Virus record (IMG/VR): IMGVR_UViG_3300035157_000753
Location: 1 to 64,000 of that record
Length of the DNA: 64,000 nucleotides
From: a virus
Reading direction: 5' to 3' (one strand)
Shown: piece by piece, positions 52,322 to 59,156 of the stretch
Layout of the letters: each line of letters begins with the position of its first letter
Position numbering within the stretch: position 1 is the first letter of the stretch
Program-made: the position numbers and the translations under genes
The notes under the pieces: model-generated
What the model was told of the DNA's origin: nothing
Databases searched by the model: none
Seen by the model: only the letters and a program-made list of their open reading frames with translations

Positions 52322-52401
52322 AGCCACTTCGAGAACTGTCACAAAACCACTTGACAAACTGGCACACTGCGGGCTTAGACCCCAAAGCACTCTGATACAA
52401 T
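52322..52401 (+). promoter_or_regulatory. Repeat element F with TGGCAC-N30-TACAAT, no gene downstream
   Basis: GAGCCACTTCGAGAACTGTCAC, then CTTGACAAACTGGCAC (TGGCAC at 52360-52365), exactly 30 bases, then TACAAT at 52396-52401. It points at the 3' end of the oxygenase gene, so it is an orphan, an antisense promoter or a relic. Confidence 0.5.
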
Positions 52402-52471
52402 AACAAAGTAAACCGCCCAACTACGTTTTTATTAACATTTCTTAAAAGGGTAGTATCCTTGAGTATCTTAC

Positions 52472-53068
52472 TCACAAAATACCTGGTCCTTCGCGGAATA
52501 CATCAAATATGAGGGAAATTCTATCGAATCTACCCATATTTTCTACCTTATGCATCGCGGAACTCTGGAAAATCATCAATTTACCCTCCGCCTGGGGTCT
52601 AGACTCATTCCGTACAGATAGCGTACAGATCTCAGCAGTAAATGGCAACTGACACCTCAGTCTCTGAGTATGACTATTAGGATCAGGGTCATAATGCCAT
52701 CCTAGAGATGCATCAGGTGCTAGTTTAACCATACCTACGTACATAGTTTCACCTAACCATGTCATTGTCTTTGCTAGTTTAGGTAATACTTCTACGTTCC
52801 TTGGGTATGGTGTACGATTAAAGAATAATGGTGCTATACTCCACTTACTATCTTCTGTTGCTAGTGGTGCAGTAAAGTATTCATCATATTGTATTTCATG
52901 TCCTTGATTACTTTCTTCTATGGTCTTCTTCTGGTATGATGTAAAGTCTCTCCACTCTAGTCCATAATGATTGCTATCCCACTCCTTCTTTAGAGTAGGA
53001 TAGACTGTATGTAATCCCTTTAGTCGTCCGTTGACTTCTTCAGGTTCATAGAAATAATCACCTTTCAT
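52472..53068 (-). CDS. Aspartyl/asparaginyl beta-hydroxylase-like 2OG/Fe(II) oxygenase, 198 aa
   Basis: Iron-binding HxD is at H125-D127 (GWHYDPDP), with R136 and R138 following, and the distal His at H173 (SSAMHKVENMG) and R183 (DRISLIFDV), which is the Asp_Arg_Hydrox arrangement HxD...R..C.LPF...G....F....H.V.N...R. The fold hydroxylates Asp/Asn side chains or other small substrates with 2-oxoglutarate. No signal peptide, so cytoplasmic. Overlaps the 53-residue gene by 11 bases. One of three such enzymes in the window; the substrate is unknown. Confidence 0.85.
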   Translation of the reverse strand: MKGDYFYEPEEVNGRLKGLHTVYPTLKKEWDSNHYGLEWRDFTSYQKKTIEESNQGHEIQYDEYFTAPLATEDSKWSIAPLFFNRTPYPRNVEVLPKLAKTMTWLGETMYVGMVKLAPDASLGWHYDPDPNSHTQRLRCQLPFTAEICTLSVRNESRPQAEGKLMIFQSSAMHKVENMGRFDRISLIFDVFREGPGIL

Positions 53069-53219
53069 TCGCTAGTTGTGTTGGTGATTTGGTTGTAGGA
53101 TTATGTGCCCATGCCGTACATATGTTATAGATCTCATTCCCTAGTCCTTCATGTGATAGTTCTAGGTAACATTGACGGCGACGTTCCATTTCGTCTTCTG
53201 TGGGGTGTTCTACACTCAT
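53058..53219 (-). CDS. Hypothetical protein, 53 aa
   Basis: Reads MSVEHPTEDEMERRRQCYLE, then LSHEGLGNEIYNICTAWAHN, then PTTKSPTQLANER. Acidic start, helical middle. Overlaps both neighbours (ATGA at its start). Not recognised. Confidence 0.7.
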   Translation of the reverse strand: MSVEHPTEDEMERRRQCYLELSHEGLGNEIYNICTAWAHNPTTKSPTQLANER

Positions 53220-53422
53220 TTCTTTAACAGTTGCTTACTAGTTGTACCATACTGTGAATAGAGTTTGGCATCATTGATTGCATGATCCTCGCTCCTAAAC
53301 GGTCCATATGATTGTGGTACATCGGTGAATGACCAGTAAACTCCTTTTCTCTTTGGTTGTAATTCAACCAGTATGTCCTGATTCAGTACTGTGAACTGGA
53401 CTTTCTTGAGGGACTTTGCCAT
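53216..53422 (-). CDS. Hypothetical protein, 68 aa
   Basis: Reads MAKSLKKVQFTVLNQDILVE, a strand-rich middle (GVYWSFTDVPQSYGPFRSED) and a helical end (HAINDAKLYSQYG). It overlaps the 86-residue gene by 59 bases. Basic. Not recognised. Confidence 0.65.
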   Translation of the reverse strand: MAKSLKKVQFTVLNQDILVELQPKRKGVYWSFTDVPQSYGPFRSEDHAINDAKLYSQYGTTSKQLLKK

Positions 53423-53624
53423 TTGGGATCCTTGGGGTGATTTGATCGTAATAGTCAGGATAGACTAAAACGTTAACTTGTTTAATGCCATGTAGTGTCC
53501 CTTCATCGGGCCACTCATGTGTACAGACTACGATATAATCACTACAAACGAAATTGATGTATGCACTGTCGTGCCCATCAAAGGAGACTGGATCTCCGAT
53601 CTTGAACTGATGTTTCTTAGGCAT
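53364..53624 (-). CDS. Hypothetical SH3-like beta protein, 86 aa
   Basis: Reads KIGDPVSFDGHDSAYINFVC, SDYIVVCTHEWPDEGTLHGI, KQVNVLVYPDYYDQI. The KIGD.V.F...G...V pattern with strand turns is typical of small SH3-like barrel proteins, but this is only a resemblance. The last part overlaps the next gene in another frame. Confidence 0.65.
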   Translation of the reverse strand: MPKKHQFKIGDPVSFDGHDSAYINFVCSDYIVVCTHEWPDEGTLHGIKQVNVLVYPDYYDQITPRIPNGKVPQESPVHSTESGHTG

Positions 53625-53830
53625 TAGTTACCAAAACCATTACCCTTATTTAACTCTGTTCTCTGTGCGTATAAACTACGCAACTCACGTTTCAACCTTG
53701 CTTCCTCTTCTCCCGTGTAGATATAGGACTGTTTTAAACACTCCTTGATCATTTTAATTTGTTTGGATAGAGTGCCGACTGATTGATACATCTGAGGTTT
53801 ACTGGATAATGGTTCTGGTCTAAGCTTCAT
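53624..53830 (-). CDS. Small helical protein, 68 aa
   Basis: Helical coiled-coil-prone protein (GTLSKQIKMIKECLKQSYIY, EEEARLKRELRSLYAQRTEL). Basic. Adjoins its neighbours by one base. Not recognised. Confidence 0.65.
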   Translation of the reverse strand: MKLRPEPLSSKPQMYQSVGTLSKQIKMIKECLKQSYIYTGEEEARLKRELRSLYAQRTELNKGNGFGN

Positions 53831-53834
53831 GTCA

Positions 53835-53951
53835 TCATAAGGCAGTTGCTACATCTTCCTCCACACAGTCTACGATATGGTCTAATACTTGCAATACTTC
53901 AGCACCACTGTTGGTGTTCTCAAGTAGAAAGAAAGCAAATGATTCAGACAT
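53835..53951 (-). CDS. Acidic microprotein, 38 aa
   Basis: Reads MSESFAFFLLENTNSGAEVL then QVLDHIVDCVEEDVATAL. Begins 31 bases after the tRNA, ends in TGATGACATG beside the 68-residue gene. No strong SD. Not recognised. Confidence 0.55.
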   Translation of the reverse strand: MSESFAFFLLENTNSGAEVLQVLDHIVDCVEEDVATAL

Positions 53952-53981
53952 GATGATAATAAAATGAGGTTTACATTTGAA

Positions 53982-54056
53982 TGGTGCCACAAGAGAGATT
54001 TGAACTCCCGACCTTGGCTTTACAAAAGCCCTGCACTACCGCTGTGCTATTGTGGC
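53982..54056 (-). tRNA. trnT-UGU: tRNA-Thr (anticodon UGU)
   Basis: Acceptor GCCACAA pairs perfectly with TTGTGGC, discriminator A and an encoded CCA. D-arm GCAC-AGCGGTA-GTGC, anticodon loop TTTGTAA (UGU), T-arm GGGAG-TTCAAAT-CTCTC. The anticodon stem GGGCT/AGCCA has a G-A mismatch at its base. It reads ACA (and other ACN) codons, and ACA and ACT are frequent in the fibre genes. Transcribed with its leader from a promoter at 54170. Confidence 0.92.
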
Positions 54057-54062
54057 ATGTTA

Positions 54063-54099
54063 TGGTAGTTTCCTATCGCCTCCATGTCTGAAACTACCA
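54063..54099 (-). other. 10-bp hairpin just upstream of the tRNA
   Basis: TGGTAGTTTC (54063-54072) and GAAACTACCA (54090-54099) pair perfectly around a 17-base loop. It lies six bases before the tRNA 5' end. Could be a processing signal of the tRNA transcript. Confidence 0.55.
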
Positions 54100-54113
54100 A
54101 AGGGACATGCAGC

Positions 54114-54164
54114 AGTAAGAGGTTCGACTTAAAGAGCAACTTGTGTGCTCACCCTTGCCTTACT
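54114..54164 (-). other. Nested inverted repeats in tRNA leader
   Basis: AGTAAG/CTTACT (54114-54119 and 54159-54164) encloses GAGCA/TGCTC (54134-54138 and 54146-54150). It contains GGTTCGACT on the plus strand, a T-loop-like string, but no full tRNA can be folded. Possibly a structured RNA or a decayed tRNA. Confidence 0.4.
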
Positions 54165-54169
54165 CTCTT

Positions 54170-54197
54170 ATTATAGCAGATCGAGACTGCCATGCAA
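54170..54197 (-). promoter_or_regulatory. Promoter TTGCAT-N16-TATAAT for the tRNA leader
   Basis: TTGCAT at 54192-54197, 16-base spacer, TATAAT at 54170-54175, overlapping the stop of the nuclease gene. A CTGCAC lies exactly 30 bases upstream of TATAAT. Confidence 0.6.
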
Positions 54198-54884
54198 TAC
54201 CCTATGTGCAGGTTTGTTGGCTGGCACACCATCCATTAGTCTGGTGATGATCGGTGCTAGTCTAGTCTTGAAGAAGTCAAAATACTCATCAATGGTAAAG
54301 GGCATATTATCTTCTCCTACCCATCTAAAGAGATCAGAGACACCATACACACCCACTCCAAGAGCAACATACTCTCTTGATATTTCTACTGGTATCTCTC
54401 TCTTGACTGGTATGAAATATCCCCTTTGTACCTCAGTATTATACTTCTCTCCTAATACTTCAGCGATTTGATGTATCTTCTCATTTGATGCACGTATCTT
54501 CTCTGTATCAAAATTCACATTGCACTTACTCTCTAGGTACATATGTGATGCATACATGAGTTCAGGTATAGTAAAGAAATGATCTATCTGTCTTGTTCTA
54601 CCATTGACATCAACACGATCACTATCTTCAATTAAATTACGTGACACACTATTATCAAGATCACTAATGACTGTGTTCCAAAACTTCTCTAGTCTACCAC
54701 CTACTGTAATGGATACAGACTGTGTAGATGGACGTGATCCTAGACCACATGCTTCTAGAATGAATGATTCTGTTGCCTTTGGTTTGATACTCTCAATGAG
54801 TGGAAGCAATGTTGCTTCCAAGTATTCAGTGGATGATAACATTGGAAAAATTGTAAGTAGGAATAGAGCGTATTCGTATAACAT
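54171..54884 (-). CDS. Candidate PD-(D/E)XK restriction-type endonuclease, 237 aa
   Basis: The start at 54884 has GAGG six bases upstream (AGAGGTTATAATG); a longer frame from 54911 lacks this. The core GRTRQID101HFF followed by E118-S-K120 and CNVNFDTEK has the D-x(16)-ExK layout of type II restriction endonucleases, where D and E hold Mg2+ and K activates water. An Asn/Asp-Thr-Glu-Lys string after ExK is a pattern I associate with some of them. It lies two genes from a Dam-like methylase. Target and activity are not shown. Confidence 0.65.
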   Translation of the reverse strand: MLYEYALFLLTIFPMLSSTEYLEATLLPLIESIKPKATESFILEACGLGSRPSTQSVSITVGGRLEKFWNTVISDLDNSVSRNLIEDSDRVDVNGRTRQIDHFFTIPELMYASHMYLESKCNVNFDTEKIRASNEKIHQIAEVLGEKYNTEVQRGYFIPVKREIPVEISREYVALGVGVYGVSDLFRWVGEDNMPFTIDEYFDFFKTRLAPIITRLMDGVPANKPAHRVLHGSLDLL

Positions 54885-55008
54885 TATAACCTCTTTCTCT
54901 CTTGATTTCAACTATACTGAAATCCTCGTCTTTGTCGTAGTCCACAATATTGATAGTCTCTTCAGGATCAAACTGTTCGAGATGATGAATTAACTGTCGT
55001 ACTAGCAT
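54826..55008 (-). CDS. Small hypothetical protein, 60 aa
   Basis: Reads MLVRQLIHHLEQFDPEETIN, IVDYDKDEDFSIVEIKRERG, then YNVIRIRSIPTYN. The N-terminus LIHHLEQFDPEETINIVDYD is like a family of small phage proteins. It overlaps the nuclease start by 59 bases; the tail may be less constrained. Coupled by overlap to the gene at 55002. Confidence 0.6.
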   Translation of the reverse strand: MLVRQLIHHLEQFDPEETINIVDYDKDEDFSIVEIKRERGYNVIRIRSIPTYNFSNVIIH

Positions 55009-55220
55009 CTTGACTGCTCATACTCTGTAACAACATCAGTAACTAACTGCTTATGAATGTAGAATAGTTTACCTAGGTCAACATCCTCTAGTTCAGTCCA
55101 CTCAGATACATAATCAGTTTGATCTAGATCAGGTGTACCATCAGTAAATGTAGGGCATGAGCAGAACTCATCCTCATCATCTAACCAGAAGTGTCTACCG
55201 AAATGCAATGAAGCGATCAT
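55002..55220 (-). CDS. Acidic hypothetical protein, 72 aa
   Basis: Reads MIASLHFGRHFWLDDEDEFC, SCPTFTDGTPDLDQTDYVSE, WTELEDVDLGKLFYIHKQLV. Strongly acidic. Acid-rich small phage proteins sometimes mimic DNA, which is only a thought here. It has a TATAAT 21 bases upstream. Not recognised. Confidence 0.65.
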   Translation of the reverse strand: MIASLHFGRHFWLDDEDEFCSCPTFTDGTPDLDQTDYVSEWTELEDVDLGKLFYIHKQLVTDVVTEYEQSRC

Positions 55221-55241
55221 GTGAACTGTGTAACTATGATT

Positions 55242-55285
55242 ATTATAGTCTCTTTATGCAGCATCTTGCAACATAGGCAGTGCCA
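55242..55285 (-). promoter_or_regulatory. TATAAT with TGGCAC 32 bases upstream
   Basis: TATAAT at 55242-55247 and TGGCAC at 55280-55285 in the last codons of the methylase. The spacing is two bases longer than at the exact sites, and the TGGCAC is coding, so chance is possible. Confidence 0.5.
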
Positions 55286-56096
55286 CTCTATGAAGTGTCA
55301 TATCATTCTCGTAATTGGTCACGTACATATGCTTTACTTGAGCATTGGCATGGTTCTTACCCTTGCCCCATCGTTGAGCATACTGATGAGGTTTAATCAT
55401 AATATGATAGTCCTTTAGGGCATTCATATAATAATCATCCTCAGTATGTACAAATAACCATTTGGCACTGGTATTATTCATACACTCTACTAATCGTTCA
55501 TGTAAATCCTCACCACCATCACCAGTGGTGTATCCTAAACGATTGAGATAGGGTGGATCAATGAATATCCAGTCATTCTCAAGTGCATCTTCAAATATAC
55601 TCTCAAAAGATCCATTGTTTAATTTGCATCGCTTGAGCATTTTCATGTGCTCCCAATTAAGATTGCATGAAAACTTCTTGTAATGACCAAATGGTACATT
55701 GAATTTACCATTGCTGTTGTATCTCTCCATACCAGAGAAACACAACTGCCTTACAGTAATGTAACTGACTGCCCATTTATATGGGTCACGTTCACCATCA
55801 TTAATGTAATCTCTTGATTCATAGTACTCTTTCTCTAATGCATCATGATCTAATGTTTTTAGATAGCATACGTGAGAGAATACTTCCTGGAACATGATAG
55901 GATCTTTAACCTGAGCATACATGTTCATCAAGGTAGCATTGATATCATTCAATACTGATGTTTTATTCAATGCAAATGAGACCGCAGCACCACCACAAAA
56001 GGGTTCTAATACCCTTTCAAACTGATCTGGTAGCAATTGCTTGATCAGTGGTAGTTCTTTGGTCTTACCGCCTTGATACTTGACAATAGGTTTCAT
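55254..56096 (-). CDS. dam: Dam-like DNA adenine methyltransferase (D12 class), 280 aa
   Basis: D12-class N6-adenine methylase. The N-terminal KYQGGK at residues 6-11 and EPFCGG at 31-36 form the SAM-binding FxGG region; DPPY at 180-183 is the catalytic motif. Length is like T4/E. coli Dam (about 260-280). Such enzymes methylate GATC or related sites and can protect phage DNA. It ends 33 bases before the TATAAT of the 72-residue gene and is coupled at its start to the 76-residue gene. Confidence 0.92.
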   Translation of the reverse strand: MKPIVKYQGGKTKELPLIKQLLPDQFERVLEPFCGGAAVSFALNKTSVLNDINATLMNMYAQVKDPIMFQEVFSHVCYLKTLDHDALEKEYYESRDYINDGERDPYKWAVSYITVRQLCFSGMERYNSNGKFNVPFGHYKKFSCNLNWEHMKMLKRCKLNNGSFESIFEDALENDWIFIDPPYLNRLGYTTGDGGEDLHERLVECMNNTSAKWLFVHTEDDYYMNALKDYHIMIKPHQYAQRWGKGKNHANAQVKHMYVTNYENDMTLHRVALPMLQDAA

Positions 56097-56323
56097 TTCT
56101 TACGCAGTCTCTCCACTTCATTACGTGCAGACTGCTCATTGCGACAATACTTTATTATAGCACCATTGTGGACTAAAGCCAACTTGGTCTTACTACCCAT
56201 CACTGGTATAGCATAATAACCATCTTTAGTTGCAAATCCATGTTCACAATCTTTATAGAACCTAGCAATAGATTCTAATTCCTTCTGTTCAGGTGTTTTG
56301 GTCGATTTTCTTGTTGTGCTCAT
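56093..56323 (-). CDS. Small basic hypothetical protein, 76 aa
   Basis: The start at MSTTRKSTKTPEQKELESIA is chosen; upstream extensions overlap the 83-residue gene. It contains FYKDCEHGFATKDGYYAIPV and C-terminal helix NEQSARNEVERLRKK. Not recognised; coupled to dam by four bases. Confidence 0.65.
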   Translation of the reverse strand: MSTTRKSTKTPEQKELESIARFYKDCEHGFATKDGYYAIPVMGSKTKLALVHNGAIIKYCRNEQSARNEVERLRKK

Positions 56324-56540
56324 CCCAAGGGTGTACATAATCACGGTTTTCAATTGTGTGGATGGATAGATGAGCATCTTTGCCCCATCTATTCATTTGT
56401 CGGATCCCACCGAACCCTAATTCTAAATCTTTATCTGTCCAACCAAGTTCTTTAACTAACTCTTCTCGTATGTAAATGTGTAGTTCTCCTTCAACATACT
56501 TGTAGTCAAAATACTTGTCAATGTGTGGGTCAATTGCCAT
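56289..56540 (-). CDS. Hypothetical protein, 83 aa
   Basis: Reads MAIDPHIDKYFDYKYVEGEL, HIYIREELVKELGWTDKDLE, FGGIRQMNRWGKDAHLSIHT. Strand-rich then helical. A late promoter TATAAATA lies 22 bases upstream, so it may be expressed late. Not recognised. Confidence 0.7.
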   Translation of the reverse strand: MAIDPHIDKYFDYKYVEGELHIYIREELVKELGWTDKDLELGFGGIRQMNRWGKDAHLSIHTIENRDYVHPWDEHNKKIDQNT

Positions 56541-56561
56541 AGTTATCTGTAAGCACCTCGA

Positions 56562-56569
56562 TATTTATA
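56562..56569 (-). promoter_or_regulatory. T4-type late promoter TATAAATA
   Basis: Exact TATAAATA on the minus strand, 22 bases upstream of the 83-residue gene and overlapping the stop of the oxygenase gene. It would give late expression of this gene, the 76-residue gene and dam. Confidence 0.75.
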
Positions 56570-57080
56570 CCAAACCTTGTTGGTAAAAATCCTCTTCTTG
56601 TGTTGATTCTGGAACTGTCACTAGATTACCAGACACCACAATTCTATCATGCAAGCATGTATGTGGGGTTACGTAATGTATGCGTTCTCCATCAAACACA
56701 TGTAAGTTACCAACTTTAGGTTTAACAACTTCAGGTGGTAACCATGGGTGTTTTATGTCAGGGAAGATAAGAGGAGAGCATTTAGGACAGGCATCCAAAT
56801 ACCACACAAAAGACCAAACAGAACCGTTATGGTTATGAGCCTCTGCGTAGTCACCTTGTCTGTAGATGCTGATCCAGAGATCCTCGACCTCCAACGTTGG
56901 ATAGATGACATTGAGTTGACCTAAGAGTTCATCGAAAATATAACAATCAGACACGTCCCAGTCAGTCAAATCTGCTTTGACTGGCGCGTCCTCCCTTCGA
57001 TATAAAGAGAGTTCCTTAATAATCTCTTTATAATTTATAGGTGGACGTACATAGAACTTGTCAATCGTTAAGTTTTGCAT
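56565..57080 (-). CDS. Putative 2OG-Fe(II) oxygenase, 171 aa
   Basis: The start at MQNLTIDKFYVRPP is chosen because the longer frame lies within the metallopeptidase end. H82-N83-H84 (AEAHNHNGSVWSFVWYLD), then GNLHVFDGERIHYVTPH with H135, and R146 (HDRIVVSGNL) fit PF13759-type 2OG oxygenases with an H-x-H variant of HxD. Its substrate is unknown. It overlaps the metallopeptidase stop by 20 bases. Confidence 0.82.
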   Translation of the reverse strand: MQNLTIDKFYVRPPINYKEIIKELSLYRREDAPVKADLTDWDVSDCYIFDELLGQLNVIYPTLEVEDLWISIYRQGDYAEAHNHNGSVWSFVWYLDACPKCSPLIFPDIKHPWLPPEVVKPKVGNLHVFDGERIHYVTPHTCLHDRIVVSGNLVTVPESTQEEDFYQQGLV

Positions 57081-57522
57081 CCTGATACTCTTTAAAGAAG
57101 ACTGATTCCATCTTGTATGCATCAATCTCCCATGGTTCATCCATGTATTCTGTTTCAGGGGGTACTGGTACTCCCTTCCACTTATTTACTACTCTACTAT
57201 GACGTGTAGAGAAACGTTGTACATGTGTACCACGTAATCTTTGTTCTACATGACGTAGTTCATGGAATAGAGTAGTTAAATACTGCTCTTTGTTGTCTAA
57301 TCGGTTCTCCAACTCGATCTCAAAGTAACGTGGACGTGATAACTCATCAATTGATAAGCATGTTCCATCATTACCCTGATGCCACAACCGTTTGTCTACA
57401 ATATGGACAAACGTGTTGAAGCGATTGAGTTTACGATGCTTGAAGAACCACTCGATTGCAGCGCGAGCGATCCGCTTGCGATTACGATACCCACCAAACG
57501 TGACATAACAAGACATGACCAA
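57061..57522 (-). CDS. Zincin-type metallopeptidase-like protein, 153 aa
   Basis: The zinc-binding HELRH motif is at residues 87-91 (TTLFHELRHVEQ) and a third ligand is probably E132 in DEPWEIDAY. The N-terminus has RNRKRIARAAIEWFFKHRKL. It resembles SprT/ImmA-type short metalloproteases. Cytoplasmic. Function in the phage is not known. Overlaps the oxygenase gene. Confidence 0.8.
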   Translation of the reverse strand: MVMSCYVTFGGYRNRKRIARAAIEWFFKHRKLNRFNTFVHIVDKRLWHQGNDGTCLSIDELSRPRYFEIELENRLDNKEQYLTTLFHELRHVEQRLRGTHVQRFSTRHSRVVNKWKGVPVPPETEYMDEPWEIDAYKMESVFFKEYQDAKLND

Positions 57523-57586
57523 TGAAGAAAGTAAATGAATGAGGAAATAAAGACTAGTTTTTCAAGTCCAGACATATCTTTTGCGT

Positions 57587-57781
57587 TCATGTAACCAACC
57601 TCCCTAACCTATCAAACTCTTTATCAAGAACTGGCACATATAATATGCCATCATCCTTTAACATAGAGAGTGTGTCCATAAACCATTTGTTGTTAGCAAT
57701 GTGCTGATCTAATGGTAAATTAGAGAAGTAAGTCTGTGACCAATTCGAGAAGAATGGTGAATCAGCGTAAGTTAATTTCAT
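57587..57781 (-). CDS. Hypothetical protein, 64 aa
   Basis: Reads MKLTYADSPFFSNWSQTYFS, NLPLDQHIANNKWFMDTLSM, LKDDGILYVPVLDKEF. Helical middle with strands. Coupled to the 86-residue gene by four bases. Not recognised. Confidence 0.65.
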   Translation of the reverse strand: MKLTYADSPFFSNWSQTYFSNLPLDQHIANNKWFMDTLSMLKDDGILYVPVLDKEFDRLGRLVT

Positions 57782-58038
57782 TCTTGTATCTCATCTAAAC
57801 GTAGACCACGATAACCTGATGCTGGTGCATCAAGTTCGTCCAAAGCTCGACCTAGTTCTTTGGTAAGGTGCTTTTCTAACTGTATATCATCAACATTATG
57901 TCTTACTGCGATCTGGTTTCCTATGGTTGGGTCTGTAGACCACATAAGATCAATAAGATACTTGATCTGTTGTGTGTCCAGTTCAACCATCGTTACTACG
58001 CTGTCCATTTCTGGTTGCTCCGTGATGATTACTTCCAT
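57778..58038 (-). CDS. Hypothetical protein, 86 aa
   Basis: Reads MEVIITEQPEMDSVVTMVEL, DTQQIKYLIDLMWSTDPTIG, HLTKELGRALDELDAPASGY. Helical; a small phage protein of unknown role. Overlaps the methyltransferase by ten bases. Confidence 0.65.
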   Translation of the reverse strand: MEVIITEQPEMDSVVTMVELDTQQIKYLIDLMWSTDPTIGNQIAVRHNVDDIQLEKHLTKELGRALDELDAPASGYRGLRLDEIQE

Positions 58039-58988
58039 AGTATATCAGGTAATTGAGTTGGAATGCTATCAATACGGTCAGTTTGCAAACTGGCATAGTC
58101 CTTATTGAGTTCACACCCAATATAGTGTCTATTATGTTTCTTGGCAACCATGGCAGTGGTTCCTGATCCCATAAAAGGATCCAGAATCACATCACCCTCG
58201 TTGCTCCCTGCCAAGATACATGGTTCAATGAGGTCTGGGGGGAACACTGCGAAATGTGCTCCTTTGTATGGTTTATTCGTAACTGACCATACACTACGCT
58301 TATTTTTCTTCTCGTAAGACTTGGTGAGACCACTATGTGGCTGTAACCCTGTCCCTTCATTATGATACTTCCCTTCAGTTCTATTTCTCGTTCCCCAGTC
58401 TTGCTTGACTGGTTCTTTGATTGCTTCATTGTCATATTTGTAATTCTTGCTCTTGCTTAGTAGAAAAATGTATTCATGCGACTTAGTACATCTATCACGA
58501 ACACTCTCAGGCATGGGGTTAGGCTTGTGCCAGATTATATCCTGTCTCAACCACCACCCATCAGCACGTAGTGCAAATGCTAACATCCATGGTATACCGA
58601 TTAGATCCTTACTCTTAAGTCCTTCTAGTCTATTTCCTCTTACTGGTGTATTCTGAGGTAGATCTTGTCTGGTCTTAGCAACTGTCTGTTTAGGATAGTT
58701 ACCATCACTTCTGTAATTATAGTATGTGTCACCTATGTTAACCCACAACGTACCATCCTCTGCAAGTACATCACGCACTAATGAGAATACCTTAACCATT
58801 TCAGCAATGTATTCTTCTGGTGATTGCTCCATACCTATCTGCTCCTCCTTACCACCATAGTCCCTTAGACCATAGTAAGGTGGTGATGTTACACACATCT
58901 GTGGTTTTTCCGCAATACCAGTTGTAATCTGTGCTTTCAGTGTGCCTAGTGTCTTACGACAGTCACCAAATAATACTGTGTCTCTCAT
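58029..58988 (-). CDS. Beta-class DNA methyltransferase (N4-cytosine or N6-adenine), 319 aa
   Basis: TSPPYYGLRDYG at residues 34-45 is the catalytic SPPY motif and DPFMGSGTT at 270-278 is the SAM-binding motif I. The order IV first, I last places it in the beta class, which includes N4-cytosine and N6-adenine enzymes. The middle has IGIPWMLAFALRADGWWLRQ, the target-recognition region. It probably modifies phage DNA in a sequence-dependent way. It is next to the two small membrane genes. Confidence 0.9.
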   Translation of the reverse strand: MRDTVLFGDCRKTLGTLKAQITTGIAEKPQMCVTSPPYYGLRDYGGKEEQIGMEQSPEEYIAEMVKVFSLVRDVLAEDGTLWVNIGDTYYNYRSDGNYPKQTVAKTRQDLPQNTPVRGNRLEGLKSKDLIGIPWMLAFALRADGWWLRQDIIWHKPNPMPESVRDRCTKSHEYIFLLSKSKNYKYDNEAIKEPVKQDWGTRNRTEGKYHNEGTGLQPHSGLTKSYEKKNKRSVWSVTNKPYKGAHFAVFPPDLIEPCILAGSNEGDVILDPFMGSGTTAMVAKKHNRHYIGCELNKDYASLQTDRIDSIPTQLPDILWK

Positions 58989-59156
58989 CTAATTGTCCCA
59001 ATGCCGAATGACACCACTAATAATAAAGCAATTAGTGACAAGGTAAGTAGCAAATATGATGCTACGGACAATAATAATCGCATTGTCGTATCGTTTTGTG
59101 GTTTCGTCATTAAATGATCCTAGTGAATACTTCCATACTCTAATAAATCTCCTCAT
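58989..59156 (-). CDS. Small membrane protein, 55 aa
   Basis: Reads MRRFIRVWKYSLGSFNDETT, KRYDNAIIIVRSIIFATYLV, TNCFIISGVIRHWDN. One hydrophobic segment at about residues 27-48 after a basic N-terminus. It starts in the stop of the 34-residue gene (ATGA) and ends next to the methyltransferase ATG. Role unknown; a holin-like or membrane accessory is possible. Confidence 0.7.
   Translation of the reverse strand: MRRFIRVWKYSLGSFNDETTKRYDNAIIIVRSIIFATYLVTNCFIISGVIRHWDN

Larger units (their letters stand above)
52257..52471. other. Intergenic region holding opposed promoters
   Basis: 215 bases with the consensus minus promoter, element F, and a run GTTTTTATTAAC near 52425. No coding frame of quality was seen. 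Confidence 0.6.

Noticed and set aside
54114-54164. A second tRNA.
   Set aside because: A T-loop-like GGTTCGACT and inverted repeats are present, but no cloverleaf with an anticodon arm can be drawn on either strand.
57396-57590. A minus-strand frame of 64 codons (MNAKDMSGLEKLVFISSFIY...) starting in the stop of the 64-residue gene.
   Set aside because: Its last two thirds lie inside the metallopeptidase gene and the C-terminus is Ser/Leu low-complexity. Only the first 20-25 residues fall in free sequence; a short membrane peptide cannot be excluded.
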